The notes beneath the pieces were generated by a model. That model was not told the origin of the DNA. It worked only from the letters and a program-made list of their open reading frames with translations, and did not search any database. DNA of 10,889 nt. Origin: Lentisphaerota bacterium (GTDB lineage: Bacteria > Verrucomicrobiota > Lentisphaeria > Oligosphaerales > Oligosphaeraceae). Positions 1 to 8,385 of the stretch are shown here, in pieces (positions within the stretch are counted from its first letter, which is position 1; each line of letters starts with the position of its first letter). The DNA lies in the NCBI GenBank assembly GCA_012800565.1, contig JAAZIZ010000176.1, positions 1 to 10,889 of the forward strand, written 5' to 3'. The position numbers and the translations under genes were made by a program.

Positions 1-26
1 CGGGTCAGACGGGTCGGACGGGTCAG
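1..26. repeat. Partial 9-bp tandem array (GTC-N-GAC-RR), left edge
   Basis: Two full units are visible, GTCAGACGG at 4-12 and GTCGGACGG at 13-21. They are flanked by a partial unit at the window edge and by GTCAG at 22-26. The same unit recurs at 10823-10885 in the same plus-strand orientation. The last partial unit overlaps the helicase gene: its TCA at 23-25 is the complement of the helicase TGA stop. The array therefore sits directly at the 3' end of that gene with no spacer. Its true length is unknown because the window begins inside it. Confidence 0.8.
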
Positions 27-3000
27 CTCTCGGCCAGGAGTTGCAAGAGCTCTTCCACGCTGATCGAACTGATCTTGTCATTGCCGCTGAGGATCTGGTC
101 CGCCAGATCGCGCTTCCACTGATGCAGATTCTGGATTTTGTCCTCAATGGTATTGCGAGTGAGCAAGTGGTATATAGTCACCGGCTTGTTCTGGCCAATG
201 CGGTGCGCACGGTCGGAGGCCTGGTTCTCAACTGCGGGATTCCACCAGGAATCAAGATGAATCACATAATCGGCCTTGGTCAAATTCAGGCCCACTCCGC
301 CGGCTTTCAGACTGATCAGGAATACCGGGCAGGAACCGTTCTGGAAAGCCCGCACACCAGCCGAGCGTTCTTTTGCCGACAGGCTGCCATCCAGATACAG
401 GTAGGGGATTTGACGTTCATCCAGAGCCTCCCGGATAATGCTGAGGAATTTTACGAACTGACTGAACACCAAGGTCTTATGCCCACCATCCAAAAGTTCT
501 TCCAGCAGTTCCAGAAAGGTCTCCAGCTTGGCGGCCGGGACTTCCGGTCCGGCGCCGGCCAGCCTGGGGTGGCAGGTCGCCAGGCGCAGTTTGGTGATGC
601 CGGCCAGAACCCGGATGCGCATCTGCCCCTCACCGTCCCGATGCCCCTCGAGTTCAGCCAGGATTTCCCGGCGCAAGGTATCGTAGAATTGTCGTTCTTC
701 CGGTGACAATTCCACGATATGATTGATATCAGTCTTCGGCGGCAGCTCAAGCAGGACCTGGTCTTTCCGGCGGCGGAGCAGGAAAGGCTTGATCAGCTTG
801 CTCAGGCGCTGCGATGCTTCACGGTTTTCCTCGCGCTCAATGGGAATGGCGAAGCGCTGCTGGAAAAGCTCACGCGAGCCCAGCAGCCCGGGATTGATAA
901 ACTGGAAGACTGACCAGAGTTCATTCAGGTTGTTCTCAACTGGCGTGCCAGTGGTCACAAGCCGGAAGTCGGCATTGATGTTCAAAGCCGCCCGCGAACG
1001 TTTGGCGTGGCAATTCTTGATCGCCTGGGCCTCGTCCAGCACCGCGACCCGCCAGTTGATCCTGGCAAATTCCTCGTTCTCGCTCTGCAGCAATCCGTAG
1101 CTGGTCACCAGCACCGAGTGCGGTCCCATGCCGGCCAGGGTCTCACGCCGTTCAGTGCTGCCCAGAGTCACGACCTGCAAATCGGGCGCGAATTTGGCGA
1201 ATTCCGCCTGCCAGTTAGCGCAGACCGAGGTCGGAGCGATAACCAGGGCTGGCCCTTCTGCGGCTTTGCTGAGGATAAAAGCGATGGCCTGAATAGTCTT
1301 GCCCAGGCCCATGTCATCAGCCAGGCAGGCTCCGGCGCCAAACCCATCCAGGCGGCTCATCCAGACAAAGCCATCGACCTGATATTGCCGCAAAGTGCCC
1401 TTGAATTTTTTGGGAACCTTAGGATTTAACTGCATCGCTTTCTCCATGCGCTCCAGCTGCTCATGCCATTCTTTAGCATGTTCGACCTTGCCGACATCGC
1501 CGGTCAGGGCATTCAGCAGCGGCTGCAGCAGGGGATGAATGCGGAAGATGTCATTCTGCGGCTCTCCCAGGCGGTTGAATTCATCCAGGCGCTGACGGAA
1601 ACTCTCACTCAAAGCAACGACCTGACCGTCATCCAGGACGATAAAACGGCCGCGTTCGTCTTTGCTGCGTTTCAGCAGTTCCTGCAAGGAGATAGTCTTG
1701 TTCTCGCCCAGGTTCACAGTTCCCTGCAGTCCGAACCAATCCTTGTAGTTCTGGGTCCGCAGGGAGAGATTGCCCAGGCCGATAGTCTTGGTGGTCGAGA
1801 ATTTATGATTTTCCGGCCATTGCACGGTGCAGAGGTCCAGGATTTCACGCAACTGCAAGGTGAATTCATAGCAATCCTCGGCATTATCCAGCACCCAACT
1901 GCAGTTACCGCGGGCCTTTTCCGAGGTCAGCACCGGGCAAGCCTCAATTGCGGTCTCGGCGCGAGCCAGCTCGCAGGAGAAATCCCGTACCAGGCGGTGG
2001 TGGCTGTTATCCTGATGGGCAATCATTTCCAGCGGGCCATCGCCTGGTTTGAAATAGCCGTTCGCCACTCCGAAAGGAGTCACAAACAACTCGACCCGCA
2101 GACCCTGATTCTCAGGTATCAGCCTGAACTCCGGTTTGCTCTCGGCCGCTTCTCCCGGCAGCTTCACGGCTGTCAGGGGACAGTCAGAGAGAATCTGGTA
2201 GCGCCGGCAGAGGGTTTCCAGTACTTCCACCAGCTGGCTTTGGGCATCGCAGGGCAGCCGCATTTCCTTGCCGATCAGCTGGCGCAGCTGCATGTATTCA
2301 TTATCGAAGACATATACCGTAATCACATCGCCCTGATTCAGACGCAGGACGATCGGCTCATCACCCTGAGCCGGCGGCCAGAGCTGGAACTCGTAATAGT
2401 GCTCGTGGCAGAGCAGACGGATATAGGGCGAAGCCGTGATACATTGCAAATGCCGCTGTACCTGCGCCGAAAGCAGAATGCGCGGGTGCCCGACCAGAGC
2501 CAGGAAGACCGAGCCCCAGGCCGAGATGATACTGCTGCCGTCCTGCTCAATCTTGCTCAATGCCTCACGCAAGATGGAGCAGGCGAATTTATCCTGCGGC
2601 GTCAGCTGATAGCCTGACATGTAGGAATCCAGGTCCTGCTCAATGCGATTGTAGTTCTGATTGCGGAAAGCAGTAAACTTGCGCCCCTTGCTCCATTTGC
2701 CATTGCGAATCGCGTGCTGCTCCATAGGGCGGACCGTCAGCAGCCCAGTATCGGCATCAGTGGCATCAACCAGCCAGATCAGGCGACGAGTACTGCGTTC
2801 AGGCAGGCCCTCAAGAAAACCGCGGAAATTCTTCAGTCTGGTTATCCAGCTGTTTTCTGTCTGGACGCAATTGAGCAGGAATGGCACTTCCGTGGCCGCG
2901 TACTCGGGGTGGAATTCTTTGGGCGAGTAGGTGTCTTTATTTTCGCCGGTGCGCAACAGGAGTTCTTTGCACTCCTGGGCCAGCCAGTCGAAGCCGGCGG

Positions 3001-4159
3001 CTTCAGCCTGGGTACCGATTCTGCTGATATTATCGCGCTGCTGTTCGCTCAAATCCGAAGCCAGCCAGTATGAACCCAAGGTCCAGAAAAACTCCTGCAA
3101 GGGGTTGAGGTCCGTGGGGTCGGGTAATTCCTCGGGCAGCTCCTGAGTGCGGCGATAGCGAACCACATCCAGAAGACGCTGGTAAACTATACCCCATCTG
3201 GAATTGCGCAGTCCAAGTTCGGCATTGGCTTCTGCGTTTAACAGCGATGATGGCGTAGCGGTGCGCAGCTGGGAAAACAGGAAGAACAGTCCGCCGACAG
3301 TCTGGAAATAGAAATCATGCTCGCCTTCCTGCCGCACTTCGTGCAGAGAATCAGTAAACAGGCTCATCGCCTGCTCGTCCCTGCCCAGCAAGCTGAAGAA
3401 CCAGGCCTTGCGCAACTTCAAGACGTTGTTGTTGGTTGCCCTCTGCACATGTTTGATCAGCATCGTGGCCGCTTTGAAATTTCCCCGCAGCAGCTCATAG
3501 TCGATCATATACAGAATTGGGCGCAACGGGAATTTCTGGTGCAGTTCCAGGAATTTCTTTTCGATGATCCGTACATCCAGAAGCTTGTTCATGGCCACCG
3601 GCAGTATCTGCCAGGCACAGACTGGCAGCAGCTTTTCCGGCAGTGAAAGCAGGTTCTCCCAATCAGGATTATCCAGCAGGAAAGACACGCCCTGCCCGTC
3701 TTCACTCTCGGTCGGGAAGTAATCGTGCAGGTTGGTCAGACTGGCATTGAGCAGTTTCCAATCACAGGCATAAAAAGCATTGCGGATATCGCGTTGGAGG
3801 TATTCCAGGTCCGGGGTGCCGCGATTGCCAATCGCGGGGATAGCCCGGGCGATGCAGTCGGGCAGGCTTTTATAGCGGTGGTCGCTCAGCACTTGCCGGA
3901 TTGCCTCAGGGCTGCTGTCAGCCGCTGACCACTTTCCGTCCTGAGCAACCAGAATGCCGTTGCGGGTCAAATAATTGACGAACTTCTCCAGCTTGGGCAG
4001 CGGCATGCGGGACAGGCGCGGCAGGCACCGGGACGCCAGAAACAGGACCCGCTCAATTTCTTTTATCTCCGCTGGAGCTGAAAGCATAAGCATCACAGCA
4101 CGCAACTGCGCTGCGGCTTCCTGAATACTTTTTTCTTTGCTTTTACTGTCTGATACCAC
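23..4159 (-). CDS. Large SNF2-family DEAD/DEAH-box helicase (ATP-dependent DNA translocase)
   Basis: This is a 1378-residue protein with a complete SNF2 motor in its last ~460 residues. Visible motifs are an 'LRQYQVDGFVWM' Q-motif-like entry (~923), Walker A DDMGLGKT (948-955), Walker B DEAQ (1042-1045), TGTPVENN (motif III region), 'LRRRKDQV', 'KTLVFSQF' and motif VI QASDRAHRIGQ (1313-1323). No motor motif is missing. Such motors hydrolyse ATP to move along double-stranded DNA and remodel protein-DNA complexes; the target here is unknown. The N-terminal two thirds lacks a clear catalytic domain: residues ~25-95 look like a winged helix, ~209-294 like TPR-type helical pairs, and ~450-900 like an SNF2-associated beta-rich region. 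I see no SWIM zinc finger. The start is GTG at 4159, because GGAG (4169-4166) lies six bases upstream. An in-frame TTG at 4177 would add six residues but has no good ribosome site. The gene follows the epimerase gene in the same direction; no defence genes are nearby. Confidence 0.93.
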   Translation of the reverse strand: MVSDSKSKEKSIQEAAAQLRAVMLMLSAPAEIKEIERVLFLASRCLPRLSRMPLPKLEKFVNYLTRNGILVAQDGKWSAADSSPEAIRQVLSDHRYKSLPDCIARAIPAIGNRGTPDLEYLQRDIRNAFYACDWKLLNASLTNLHDYFPTESEDGQGVSFLLDNPDWENLLSLPEKLLPVCAWQILPVAMNKLLDVRIIEKKFLELHQKFPLRPILYMIDYELLRGNFKAATMLIKHVQRATNNNVLKLRKAWFFSLLGRDEQAMSLFTDSLHEVRQEGEHDFYFQTVGGLFFLFSQLRTATPSSLLNAEANAELGLRNSRWGIVYQRLLDVVRYRRTQELPEELPDPTDLNPLQEFFWTLGSYWLASDLSEQQRDNISRIGTQAEAAGFDWLAQECKELLLRTGENKDTYSPKEFHPEYAATEVPFLLNCVQTENSWITRLKNFRGFLEGLPERSTRRLIWLVDATDADTGLLTVRPMEQHAIRNGKWSKGRKFTAFRNQNYNRIEQDLDSYMSGYQLTPQDKFACSILREALSKIEQDGSSIISAWGSVFLALVGHPRILLSAQVQRHLQCITASPYIRLLCHEHYYEFQLWPPAQGDEPIVLRLNQGDVITVYVFDNEYMQLRQLIGKEMRLPCDAQSQLVEVLETLCRRYQILSDCPLTAVKLPGEAAESKPEFRLIPENQGLRVELFVTPFGVANGYFKPGDGPLEMIAHQDNSHHRLVRDFSCELARAETAIEACPVLTSEKARGNCSWVLDNAEDCYEFTLQLREILDLCTVQWPENHKFSTTKTIGLGNLSLRTQNYKDWFGLQGTVNLGENKTISLQELLKRSKDERGRFIVLDDGQVVALSESFRQRLDEFNRLGEPQNDIFRIHPLLQPLLNALTGDVGKVEHAKEWHEQLERMEKAMQLNPKVPKKFKGTLRQYQVDGFVWMSRLDGFGAGACLADDMGLGKTIQAIAFILSKAAEGPALVIAPTSVCANWQAEFAKFAPDLQVVTLGSTERRETLAGMGPHSVLVTSYGLLQSENEEFARINWRVAVLDEAQAIKNCHAKRSRAALNINADFRLVTTGTPVENNLNELWSVFQFINPGLLGSRELFQQRFAIPIEREENREASQRLSKLIKPFLLRRRKDQVLLELPPKTDINHIVELSPEERQFYDTLRREILAELEGHRDGEGQMRIRVLAGITKLRLATCHPRLAGAGPEVPAAKLETFLELLEELLDGGHKTLVFSQFVKFLSIIREALDERQIPYLYLDGSLSAKERSAGVRAFQNGSCPVFLISLKAGGVGLNLTKADYVIHLDSWWNPAVENQASDRAHRIGQNKPVTIYHLLTRNTIEDKIQNLHQWKRDLADQILSGNDKISSISVEELLQLLAES

Positions 4160-4169
4160 GTTCCGCTCC
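4160..4169 (-). promoter_or_regulatory. Shine-Dalgarno site deciding a GTG start for the helicase
   Basis: On the minus strand GGAG (4169-4166) is followed by the six-base spacer CGGAAC and then GTG at 4159-4157. The upstream in-frame TTG codons at 4177 and 4171 have only weak purine tracts at poor spacing. This supports the shorter 1378-residue product. Confidence 0.6.
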
Positions 4170-4261
4170 AAAACCAAAAATCTGTCTCAATCCCGAAAAA
4201 TGTGCTCTGCGGCGCCGGCACCTTTCGTTGTTGTTCCGGCGGCCCCGCGGCAGCAACATAT

Positions 4262-5158
4262 TCAGTTTTCTACAATGGGATTGGCGACATAATCTCCACC
4301 GCGGCAATACTGCAGATATTTCAGACCATGCACTTGTCCGGTCATTTCCAAGGCATCGCGATAGACTGCGTCATGCCAGCCCTCAATATTGATGCAACCG
4401 CGGAATTTTCCCCGTCGCAATTCGGAGATGATGTCGGCCCAGTTGCAGTCGCCGAATCCCGGCGTCCGGTGATAGGCGAAAGGTTTTGAACTGGCGATGC
4501 CGTACTTGGCGATGACATCGCGATGGATGGTGGCATCTTTGCCGTGAATATGAAAAATTTTGCTGACCCACTGCCGCAGCTGCGGCATCGGGTCGATCAG
4601 CTGCACCATCTGATGACAGGGTTCCCATTCCAAGCCGATATTGGGCAGGGGAATGGCCTCGAACATCAGTTCCCAGGCCGCAGGGTTGTGGGCGATATTG
4701 TGGTCACCAGTCTGCCAATTGCCGCCCATGGGACAATTCTCCCAGGCAATCCTGATGCCGCGCTCGCCGGCGTATTCGGCCAGCGGCGTCCAGACCTCCT
4801 TGAAACGCGCCAGCGAATCCGGCAACGGTACCCCTGGCACCCGCCCGGTGAAACCGCTTACGACATCGGTCTGGTATAATGGCGCACAATCGATCAGATG
4901 ACGGAACTGCTGCCGCGCGAGTTCGCCCGCCTCATCGTCTTTCAAGGGATTGCAATACAGCGAGATCGCGCCTATCTTGCGGCCCTCGGACTCCAGCAGA
5001 GGCATGATTTGCCCGGCCAGCTCCTCAGGCGCAATCTTGAAAGCATTGCCAAAAGTGATGGCGAAGCTCTCAAAGCCGTGCGGAATAATCTGGCGGATAT
5101 ACTGGTCCGCTCCTGGCTTGCCCTGTACCAAAGTTCCAATCCGGATGTCCTGTTGCAT
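4262..5158 (-). CDS. Sugar phosphate isomerase/epimerase-like TIM-barrel protein (xylose-isomerase-like, AP endonuclease 2 fold)
   Basis: This 298-residue protein is the usual length for the family. It shows the family's barrel landmarks: 'ISLYCNP' (65-71), 'IRIAWENCP' (135-143), 'GLEWEPCH' (175-182), 'FHIHGKD' (202-208), 'HRTPGFGDCNW' (230-240) and 'NIEGWHD' (257-263). Likely divalent-metal and catalytic residues are Glu140, Glu179, His182, His204 and Glu259, by analogy with IolE/xylose-isomerase-like enzymes that move a keto group or epimerise sugars and inositols. The substrate cannot be read from the sequence. There is no signal peptide, so it is probably cytoplasmic. The open frame extends 36 codons upstream to 5266, but ATG at 5158 is chosen because a near-perfect AGGAGG lies six bases before it; the upstream part also runs into the probable secA terminator. 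It is 100 bp upstream of the helicase start and 200 bp downstream of secA, so it may be its own transcription unit. Specific enzyme identity is unresolved. Confidence 0.88.
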   Translation of the reverse strand: MQQDIRIGTLVQGKPGADQYIRQIIPHGFESFAITFGNAFKIAPEELAGQIMPLLESEGRKIGAISLYCNPLKDDEAGELARQQFRHLIDCAPLYQTDVVSGFTGRVPGVPLPDSLARFKEVWTPLAEYAGERGIRIAWENCPMGGNWQTGDHNIAHNPAAWELMFEAIPLPNIGLEWEPCHQMVQLIDPMPQLRQWVSKIFHIHGKDATIHRDVIAKYGIASSKPFAYHRTPGFGDCNWADIISELRRGKFRGCINIEGWHDAVYRDALEMTGQVHGLKYLQYCRGGDYVANPIVEN

Positions 5159-5170
5159 TATTGTCCTCCT
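5159..5170 (-). promoter_or_regulatory. Strong Shine-Dalgarno site of the epimerase gene
   Basis: AGGAGG (5170-5165, minus strand) is followed by the six-base spacer ACAATA and then ATG at 5158. This is the strongest ribosome binding site in the window and rules against the 36-codon longer reading. I found no convincing -35/-10 pair in the ~95 bases upstream. Confidence 0.8.
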
Positions 5171-5264
5171 GAATACTGGCTGTAATCTATTGATGCCAAA
5201 ATTAACGCAAGGGGTCACTCTTCTATACAGGAAACAGAGAGCAGCCTGCGTGCTGCATGGGTGC

Positions 5265-5286
5265 AAAAAACCTGCACCACAGGTGC
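5265..5286 (-). terminator. Probable rho-independent terminator of secA
   Basis: About 73 bases after the secA stop, the minus strand reads ACCTG-TGGTG-CAGGT running into TTTTT. An alternative fold of the same bases pairs GCACC with GGTGC around a TGT loop, followed by AGG and six T. Either gives a short stem followed by a T tract, but the stem is only five pairs, so strength is uncertain. If active, it separates secA from the epimerase gene. Confidence 0.45.
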
Positions 5287-5358
5287 TTAACCCTTCTTAC
5301 CTCAGACTTCAAGCCAAAACCAAGTGCCTAGAAGCTACAGAATCTGACACATTACAAA

Positions 5359-8349
5359 TTAACGACCGTGACAAGCCTTGAATTTCTTGCCGCTGCCACA
5401 GGGGCAAGGATCGTTGCGCCCGACTTTGGGCTGCTCCCGCCGGACGGTATGCGGTCCGGTTGCAGCAGCCTCAATCCGGCCGCCAGCATTGCCGTCCAGA
5501 CCCTCGAAAGCGTTCAGGCTCTGGTGTATCTCTACTGTGGAGCTGCTTTTGCCATCGCCCCGTTCTTTCGCATTCCTGGCCAGCAGGGCTTCTGCCTGTG
5601 CCTGGGTCATTGAGCTGAAGCGGAAGATGTTCGAACAGATGTCATCCTTGATCGCATCCATCAGGTCGGAGAACAGCTTATAGGCCTCCTGCTTGTACTC
5701 GATCAGTGGGTCGCGTTGTCCGTACGAGCGCAGCTGCACCCCCTGGCGCAGGGAGTCCATCGCATACAGATGCTCCTGGTAGAGATTATCCAGAGCATTC
5801 AGCATGATGTAGCGTTCCAGCCAGCGCAGCGACTCCTCACCCTCGAACTGCTCTTTGAGGCGGTAAGCCTCTTCAATGCGGTCCATAATCGCCTGACTCA
5901 AGGCTTCAGGGTCGGAATCATGCATAAAAATATCCTGTGAGAAGCCGATCGGAATCGTGCGGGACAGCCAGGACTGTACTGCAGCCAAATCCAGTTTCTC
6001 ATGCCGCGGCCGGGCCGCAAATGCGCTCTCGACCCGTTCTATCACAGCAGTATAGATATAGTCCAGCAACATTCCGCGTGAATCTTCAGTCAGCAGGATA
6101 TTGCGCCGCAATTCATAAATAGTGGCCCGCTGCTTGTTCATCACGTCGTCGTATTCCAGAGTGCGCTTCCGGGTAGCGAAATGCTGTTGCTCCACCCGTT
6201 TCTGGGCACCCTCAATGGTCCGGTTCAACAGACTGTGCGAGAGCTCCTCGCCTTCTTCCAGGCCCATGCTTTCCATAATCGAAGTCATGCGGTCGGACCC
6301 GAACAGCCGCATCAGGTTGTCTTCGAAAGAGACATAGAAGCGCGATGAACCGGGGTCTCCCTGCCGGGAACAGCGTCCCCGCAGCTGCCGGTCAATCCGC
6401 CGGGAATCATGCCGCTCGCTGCCGATGACATGGAGTCCGCCGGCCTCCCTGACCCCCGGGCCCAGCTTGATGTCTGTACCGCGTCCAGCCATATTGGTGG
6501 CGATAGTCACCGCCGCGAACTGCCCGGCCCGGGCCACGATTTCAGCCTCACTCTGATGATGCTTGGCATTAAGGACGTTGTGGATGATGTTGCGGCGATT
6601 AAGCAGCCGGCTCAGCAGTTCAGAGACCTCGACCGAGATCGTTCCCACCAGCACCGGCTGGCCGCGCTGGTGGCAGTCGACAATCTCCGCGATGATGGCG
6701 TTATACTTCTCGCGCTGGGTCTTGAACACCCGGTCGTTGTAGTCGATGCGCTGGCAGGGGCGATTGGTAGGCACCACCACCACATCCAGCTTGTAGATGG
6801 ATTTGAACTCATTGGCCTCAGTCTCGGCGGTACCGGTCATGCCGGCCAGCTTCTCGTACATACGGAAGTAATTCTGGATGGTAATGGAGGCCAGGGTCTG
6901 GGTTTCACGCTCAATTTTCACCCCTTCCTTGGCTTCCAGAGCCTGATGCAGCCCTTCACTGAAGCGCCGCCCCGGCTGCGGCCGGCCGGTGAATTCATCC
7001 ACGATGATGACCTTGTTGTCCTGCACGACGTACTGGACATCCTTTTCAAACAGGCAATAGGCCCGCAGCAGCTGCGAGATGTTGTGAATCAGCTCGGACT
7101 TGCTGTCGTATTCCATCTGCGCGGCCTTGCGCTTCTCCATCTTGGCGCTTTCATCCAGACTATTATCGGCATCAATGGCGCTGAAGATCGTAGGCAAATC
7201 CGGGATCACGAACGCCTCCGAATCGCCCGGACGCAGGAATTGCCGGCCCATTTCGCTTAAATCAGCCTCATGTTCACGCTCGCTGATGGTGAAATAAAGC
7301 GTCTCCTTGACCCTCTGCAAGTAACCGCGGTTGTTATCGTTATGCAATTCGACATCTTTCTGGTCCAGGGCTTTGCGGATCCGCGGGTCCTCCATCAGGC
7401 GCATCAGTTGCTTGTGTTTCGGCATGCCCAGCTGGACCTTGGCCAGCATCAAATATGCCTCATCCTGGCGCTCCGCGCTGGCTTCCGGATCAGCCAGGAT
7501 AGCCTTGGCCTCCTGAAGCAAATCCGCCATCAGCTGGAACTGCCGGTGGTAGAGCTGAGAAACTATCGGCTTGACCTTGTCAAACTGATGCGTGCTGACT
7601 TTAGCCGGACCAGCGATAATCAGCGGCGTCCTGGCCTCATCGATCAGAATACTGTCGATTTCGTCAATGATGGCATAAAAATAATCGCGTTGCACCAGTT
7701 CGTCTTTGCTGTTGGCCATGCCCATATCACGCAAGTAGTCAAAGCCGAATTCGCTGTTGGTGCCATAGGTGATATCGCAGGCATACTGTTCCCGGCGCTG
7801 CTGCGGGGACATATTATTCTGGATGCAGCCAACGGTAAGTCCCAGCCACTTAAACACATGCCCCATCCACTCGGAGTCACGCCGGGCCAGGTAGTCGTTG
7901 ACCGTCACCAGCTGCACATTCCGTCCGGTCAGAGCGTTCAAATACAAGGGCATGGTAGCCACCAGGGTCTTGCCCTCACCGGTAGCCATCTCAGCGATAT
8001 TGCCCTGATGCAAGGCTATGCCGCCCAGCAGCTGCACATCGAAAGGGACCATATCCCAGGAAATCCGATGACCAGTGACCAGAACGCTGTTCTCGTCCGG
8101 ATTCTTGCTCTCCTTCAAACGGCGGCAGGCATCCTTTACGACCGCAAAGGCTTCACACATAATATCATCTGTGCTCTCGCCAGCTTTCAGGCGGTCTTTG
8201 AATTCCTGAGTCTTGGCTTTCAGCTGCTCATCGCTTAAGCTGCGGTAAGAATCGAACCACTCGTTAATCTTGACCACCAAAGGTTGCAACTGCTTCAGCA
8301 ACCGAGTATTGCGATTACCGAATATTTTTCTGGCCAGCCACTGCAACAT
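5359..8349 (-). CDS. secA: Protein translocase ATPase subunit SecA
   Basis: This is the motor that pushes unfolded preproteins through the SecYEG channel of the inner membrane. The 996-residue protein is complete. In order it has the N-terminal 'KIFGNRN' segment, 'WDMVPFDVQLLGG', Walker A MATGEGKT (121-128), 'VTVNDYLARRDSEWMG', 'YGTNSEFGFDYLRDM', motif II DEID (229-232) with 'IDEARTPLII', then 'IIVDEFTGR', 'MTGTAETEA', 'VVPTNRP', 'GQPVLVGTISVE', 'ATNMAGRGTDI', motif VI 'QLRGRCSRQGDPGSS', the helical scaffold/wing region and a C-terminal zinc-binding SEC-C tail with Cys982, Cys984, Cys993 and His994. It is ~95-150 residues longer than typical SecA (about 840-900), mainly through an enlarged segment after 'ARTPLII'. 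Motif VI has Cys-Ser where many SecAs have Ser-Gly, but the arginines are kept. The start is ATG at 8349, with AGG four bases upstream; an in-frame GTG at 8364 would add five residues. A two-hairpin leader precedes it. Confidence 0.98.
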   Translation of the reverse strand: MLQWLARKIFGNRNTRLLKQLQPLVVKINEWFDSYRSLSDEQLKAKTQEFKDRLKAGESTDDIMCEAFAVVKDACRRLKESKNPDENSVLVTGHRISWDMVPFDVQLLGGIALHQGNIAEMATGEGKTLVATMPLYLNALTGRNVQLVTVNDYLARRDSEWMGHVFKWLGLTVGCIQNNMSPQQRREQYACDITYGTNSEFGFDYLRDMGMANSKDELVQRDYFYAIIDEIDSILIDEARTPLIIAGPAKVSTHQFDKVKPIVSQLYHRQFQLMADLLQEAKAILADPEASAERQDEAYLMLAKVQLGMPKHKQLMRLMEDPRIRKALDQKDVELHNDNNRGYLQRVKETLYFTISEREHEADLSEMGRQFLRPGDSEAFVIPDLPTIFSAIDADNSLDESAKMEKRKAAQMEYDSKSELIHNISQLLRAYCLFEKDVQYVVQDNKVIIVDEFTGRPQPGRRFSEGLHQALEAKEGVKIERETQTLASITIQNYFRMYEKLAGMTGTAETEANEFKSIYKLDVVVVPTNRPCQRIDYNDRVFKTQREKYNAIIAEIVDCHQRGQPVLVGTISVEVSELLSRLLNRRNIIHNVLNAKHHQSEAEIVARAGQFAAVTIATNMAGRGTDIKLGPGVREAGGLHVIGSERHDSRRIDRQLRGRCSRQGDPGSSRFYVSFEDNLMRLFGSDRMTSIMESMGLEEGEELSHSLLNRTIEGAQKRVEQQHFATRKRTLEYDDVMNKQRATIYELRRNILLTEDSRGMLLDYIYTAVIERVESAFAARPRHEKLDLAAVQSWLSRTIPIGFSQDIFMHDSDPEALSQAIMDRIEEAYRLKEQFEGEESLRWLERYIMLNALDNLYQEHLYAMDSLRQGVQLRSYGQRDPLIEYKQEAYKLFSDLMDAIKDDICSNIFRFSSMTQAQAEALLARNAKERGDGKSSSTVEIHQSLNAFEGLDGNAGGRIEAAATGPHTVRREQPKVGRNDPCPCGSGKKFKACHGR

Positions 8350-8385
8350 CTTGCCTGTTCTCACACTTTTAGTTCAAACTCAAAA

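Noticed and set aside
1463..2617. 384-codon open frame on the plus strand opposite the helicase
   Set aside because: It is fully antisense to a gene with clear motifs, and its translation has no recognisable domain. Long antisense frames are common in GC-rich coding DNA.
23..4159. Defence-system helicase (DISARM-like or restriction-associated)
   Set aside because: SNF2 motors occur in such systems, but no methylase, nuclease, phospholipase-D-like or other defence gene is next to it.
4198..4225. Terminator after the epimerase gene
   Set aside because: GTGC...GCAC followed by ATTTTT is present on the minus strand, but the stem is only four pairs with an awkward GC-rich interior, too weak to call.
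5159..5266. 36-codon N-terminal extension of the epimerase
   Set aside because: The strong AGGAGG site at 5170-5165 places the start at 5158, and the extension overlaps the probable secA terminator.
7270..8238. 322-codon open frame on the plus strand opposite secA
   Set aside because: It lies entirely antisense to the conserved SecA ATPase core, so it is a shadow frame.
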